Virus record (IMG/VR): IMGVR_UViG_3300025687_000242 | Coordinates: 1 to 27,838 of that record | DNA length: 27,838 bases | DNA from: a virus | Reading direction: 5' to 3' (one strand) | Part shown: one piece after another, positions 27,323-27,838 of the stretch | Layout: every line of letters starts with the position of its first letter | How positions within the stretch are numbered: the first letter of the stretch is position 1 | The notes under the pieces: model-generated | The model's input: the letters and a program-made list of their open reading frames with translations, nothing else | Told to the model about the DNA's origin: nothing | Database searches by the model: none | Made by a program: the position numbers and the translations under genes

Positions 27323-27497
27323 TGGTCTCGTCCTCCACCTTGGTATTCAAAGCCTTGAGTAGCTTAGCCGCCTCAATCGGGTCCAGCTTGCCCGTCCCAG
27401 ATTGCGCCAACCACTGAATCGTTCTTCCCAGCACGCGCTCCAACCGATCCAGCCGAGCGTCTTGAATCGCTGCCGCTTTCTTCTTGGTCTCAGCCAT
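27315..27497 (-). CDS. 60-residue helical hypothetical protein
   Basis: MAETKKKAAAIQDARLDRLE then RVLGRTIQWLAQSGTGKLDP then IEAAKLLKALNTKVEDETNG. All helical. ATG 27497 overlaps the preceding gene by 8 nt and has GGAGG 8 nt upstream. Both this protein and its upstream neighbour end in TNG, since the same ACCAATGGCT start-context word is read through at each junction. Possibly an SSB partner; no function recognised. Confidence 0.65.
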   Translation of the reverse strand: MAETKKKAAAIQDARLDRLERVLGRTIQWLAQSGTGKLDPIEAAKLLKALNTKVEDETNG

Positions 27498-27837
27498 TGG
27501 TTTTATCCTCCATCTCTCCAAACACAATCTTCCCCAGGTCAGGCTGTTGCCAGCCTGCGGGTTTCAGGATGCTACCGGCGTTGGTTCGGCGCACAGCGCG
27601 TCCAGTGCCGTCGCAAGTCAAACAATTGATTCCGGTTCGACGTAGCGCCTCAGTGTCGCAGCCACACTTTAACTTCGCCATGTTGGCCCGGTGGACCTCG
27701 GTGAAGCAGTCTTCGAGCTTGTCGCCGAATCCGTAGTAGGCGGCGGCGCGGCGGATGGGTGCAAGATACTGAGGACGTTGGAATAGCTTGTAAAGACTCC
27801 CCTCGATTGCCGACCTATGCCACCGATCCGGGTCTAA
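27490..27837 (-). CDS. Partial CDS: C-terminus of a zinc-ribbon protein
   Basis: The frame is open to the right edge, so 115 C-terminal residues are visible. It reads RWHRSAIEGSLYKLFQRPQY, RRAAAYYGFGDKLEDCFTEV, HRANMAKLKCGCDTEALRRT, GINCLTCDGTGRAVRR. CGC and CLTCDGTG form a zinc-ribbon-like site, of the CxxCxGxG kind. An ATG at 27681 could start a 63-residue product, but the sequence before it is clearly protein-like and that ATG lacks a close Shine-Dalgarno. Ends KTNG. The family is unknown; the neighbourhood suggests a replication or regulatory protein. Confidence 0.6.
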   Translation of the reverse strand, partial: LDPDRWHRSAIEGSLYKLFQRPQYLAPIRRAAAYYGFGDKLEDCFTEVHRANMAKLKCGCDTEALRRTGINCLTCDGTGRAVRRTNAGSILKPAGWQQPDLGKIVFGEMEDKTNG

Positions 27838-27838
27838 G

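Overview
The window is a contiguous piece of a double-stranded DNA phage (or prophage), with a gene running off each end. The virion genes match a short-tailed (podovirus-type) phage: terminase, P22-like portal, scaffold, HK97-fold capsid, head-tail adaptor, propeller-like nozzle, and large low-complexity proteins of the kind ejected with the DNA. No RNA polymerase, DNA polymerase, integrase or lysis enzyme is visible. The host cannot be named from sequence. Two signal peptides and a perfect chromosomal-type parS site point to a bacterial host with a ParABS system.

Layout. (1) 19690 down to 1: a leftward, tightly packed late operon. Order: small terminase, large terminase, portal, an overlapping 122-residue protein, scaffold, small head proteins, decoration-like protein, major capsid protein, beta-helix protein, small proteins including a zinc-knuckle protein, adaptor, nozzle, and a set of virion or ejection proteins. 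It ends with a GroES-like co-chaperonin and the start of a fibre-like protein. Junctions are mostly ATGA, TAATG or 0-1 nt; strong hairpins follow the capsid and beta-helix genes. (2) 19691-20789: a control region with almost no coding capacity. It holds a perfect parS, a tRNA-like sequence, one 55-residue membrane protein gene, a 62-bp near-perfect dyad and operator-like repeats. (3) 20790-21212: a lone leftward zinc-finger protein. (4) 21325-26174: a rightward early operon of about sixteen small genes behind one good sigma70-type promoter. (5) 26184-27837: a leftward group with SSB, small membrane proteins and a secreted protein.

The most unusual part is the early operon. Two successive-but-one intergenic gaps contain complete hammerhead self-cleaving ribozyme cores in two circular permutations: type I at 21881-21931 and type II at 22789-22853. 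Three gaps carry a covarying 5-bp hairpin with an invariant GCAGCCC loop that abuts the AGGAG Shine-Dalgarno; a fourth gap has a weaker version. Further downstream a TAAACCGTG word recurs at gene ends. Together this looks like an operon whose messenger RNA is cut by ribozymes into gene-sized pieces, each with a 5' hairpin and a structured ribosome-binding site.

Other notable points: a 30-residue proline-rich module is shared between the N-terminus of a predicted virion protein (3718-5187) and a small secreted early protein (26184-26513), which suggests a superinfection-exclusion decoy. The last 134 nt of the portal gene overlap the 122-residue gene in another frame. Functional names come from recognising motifs and gene order by eye; no search was run.
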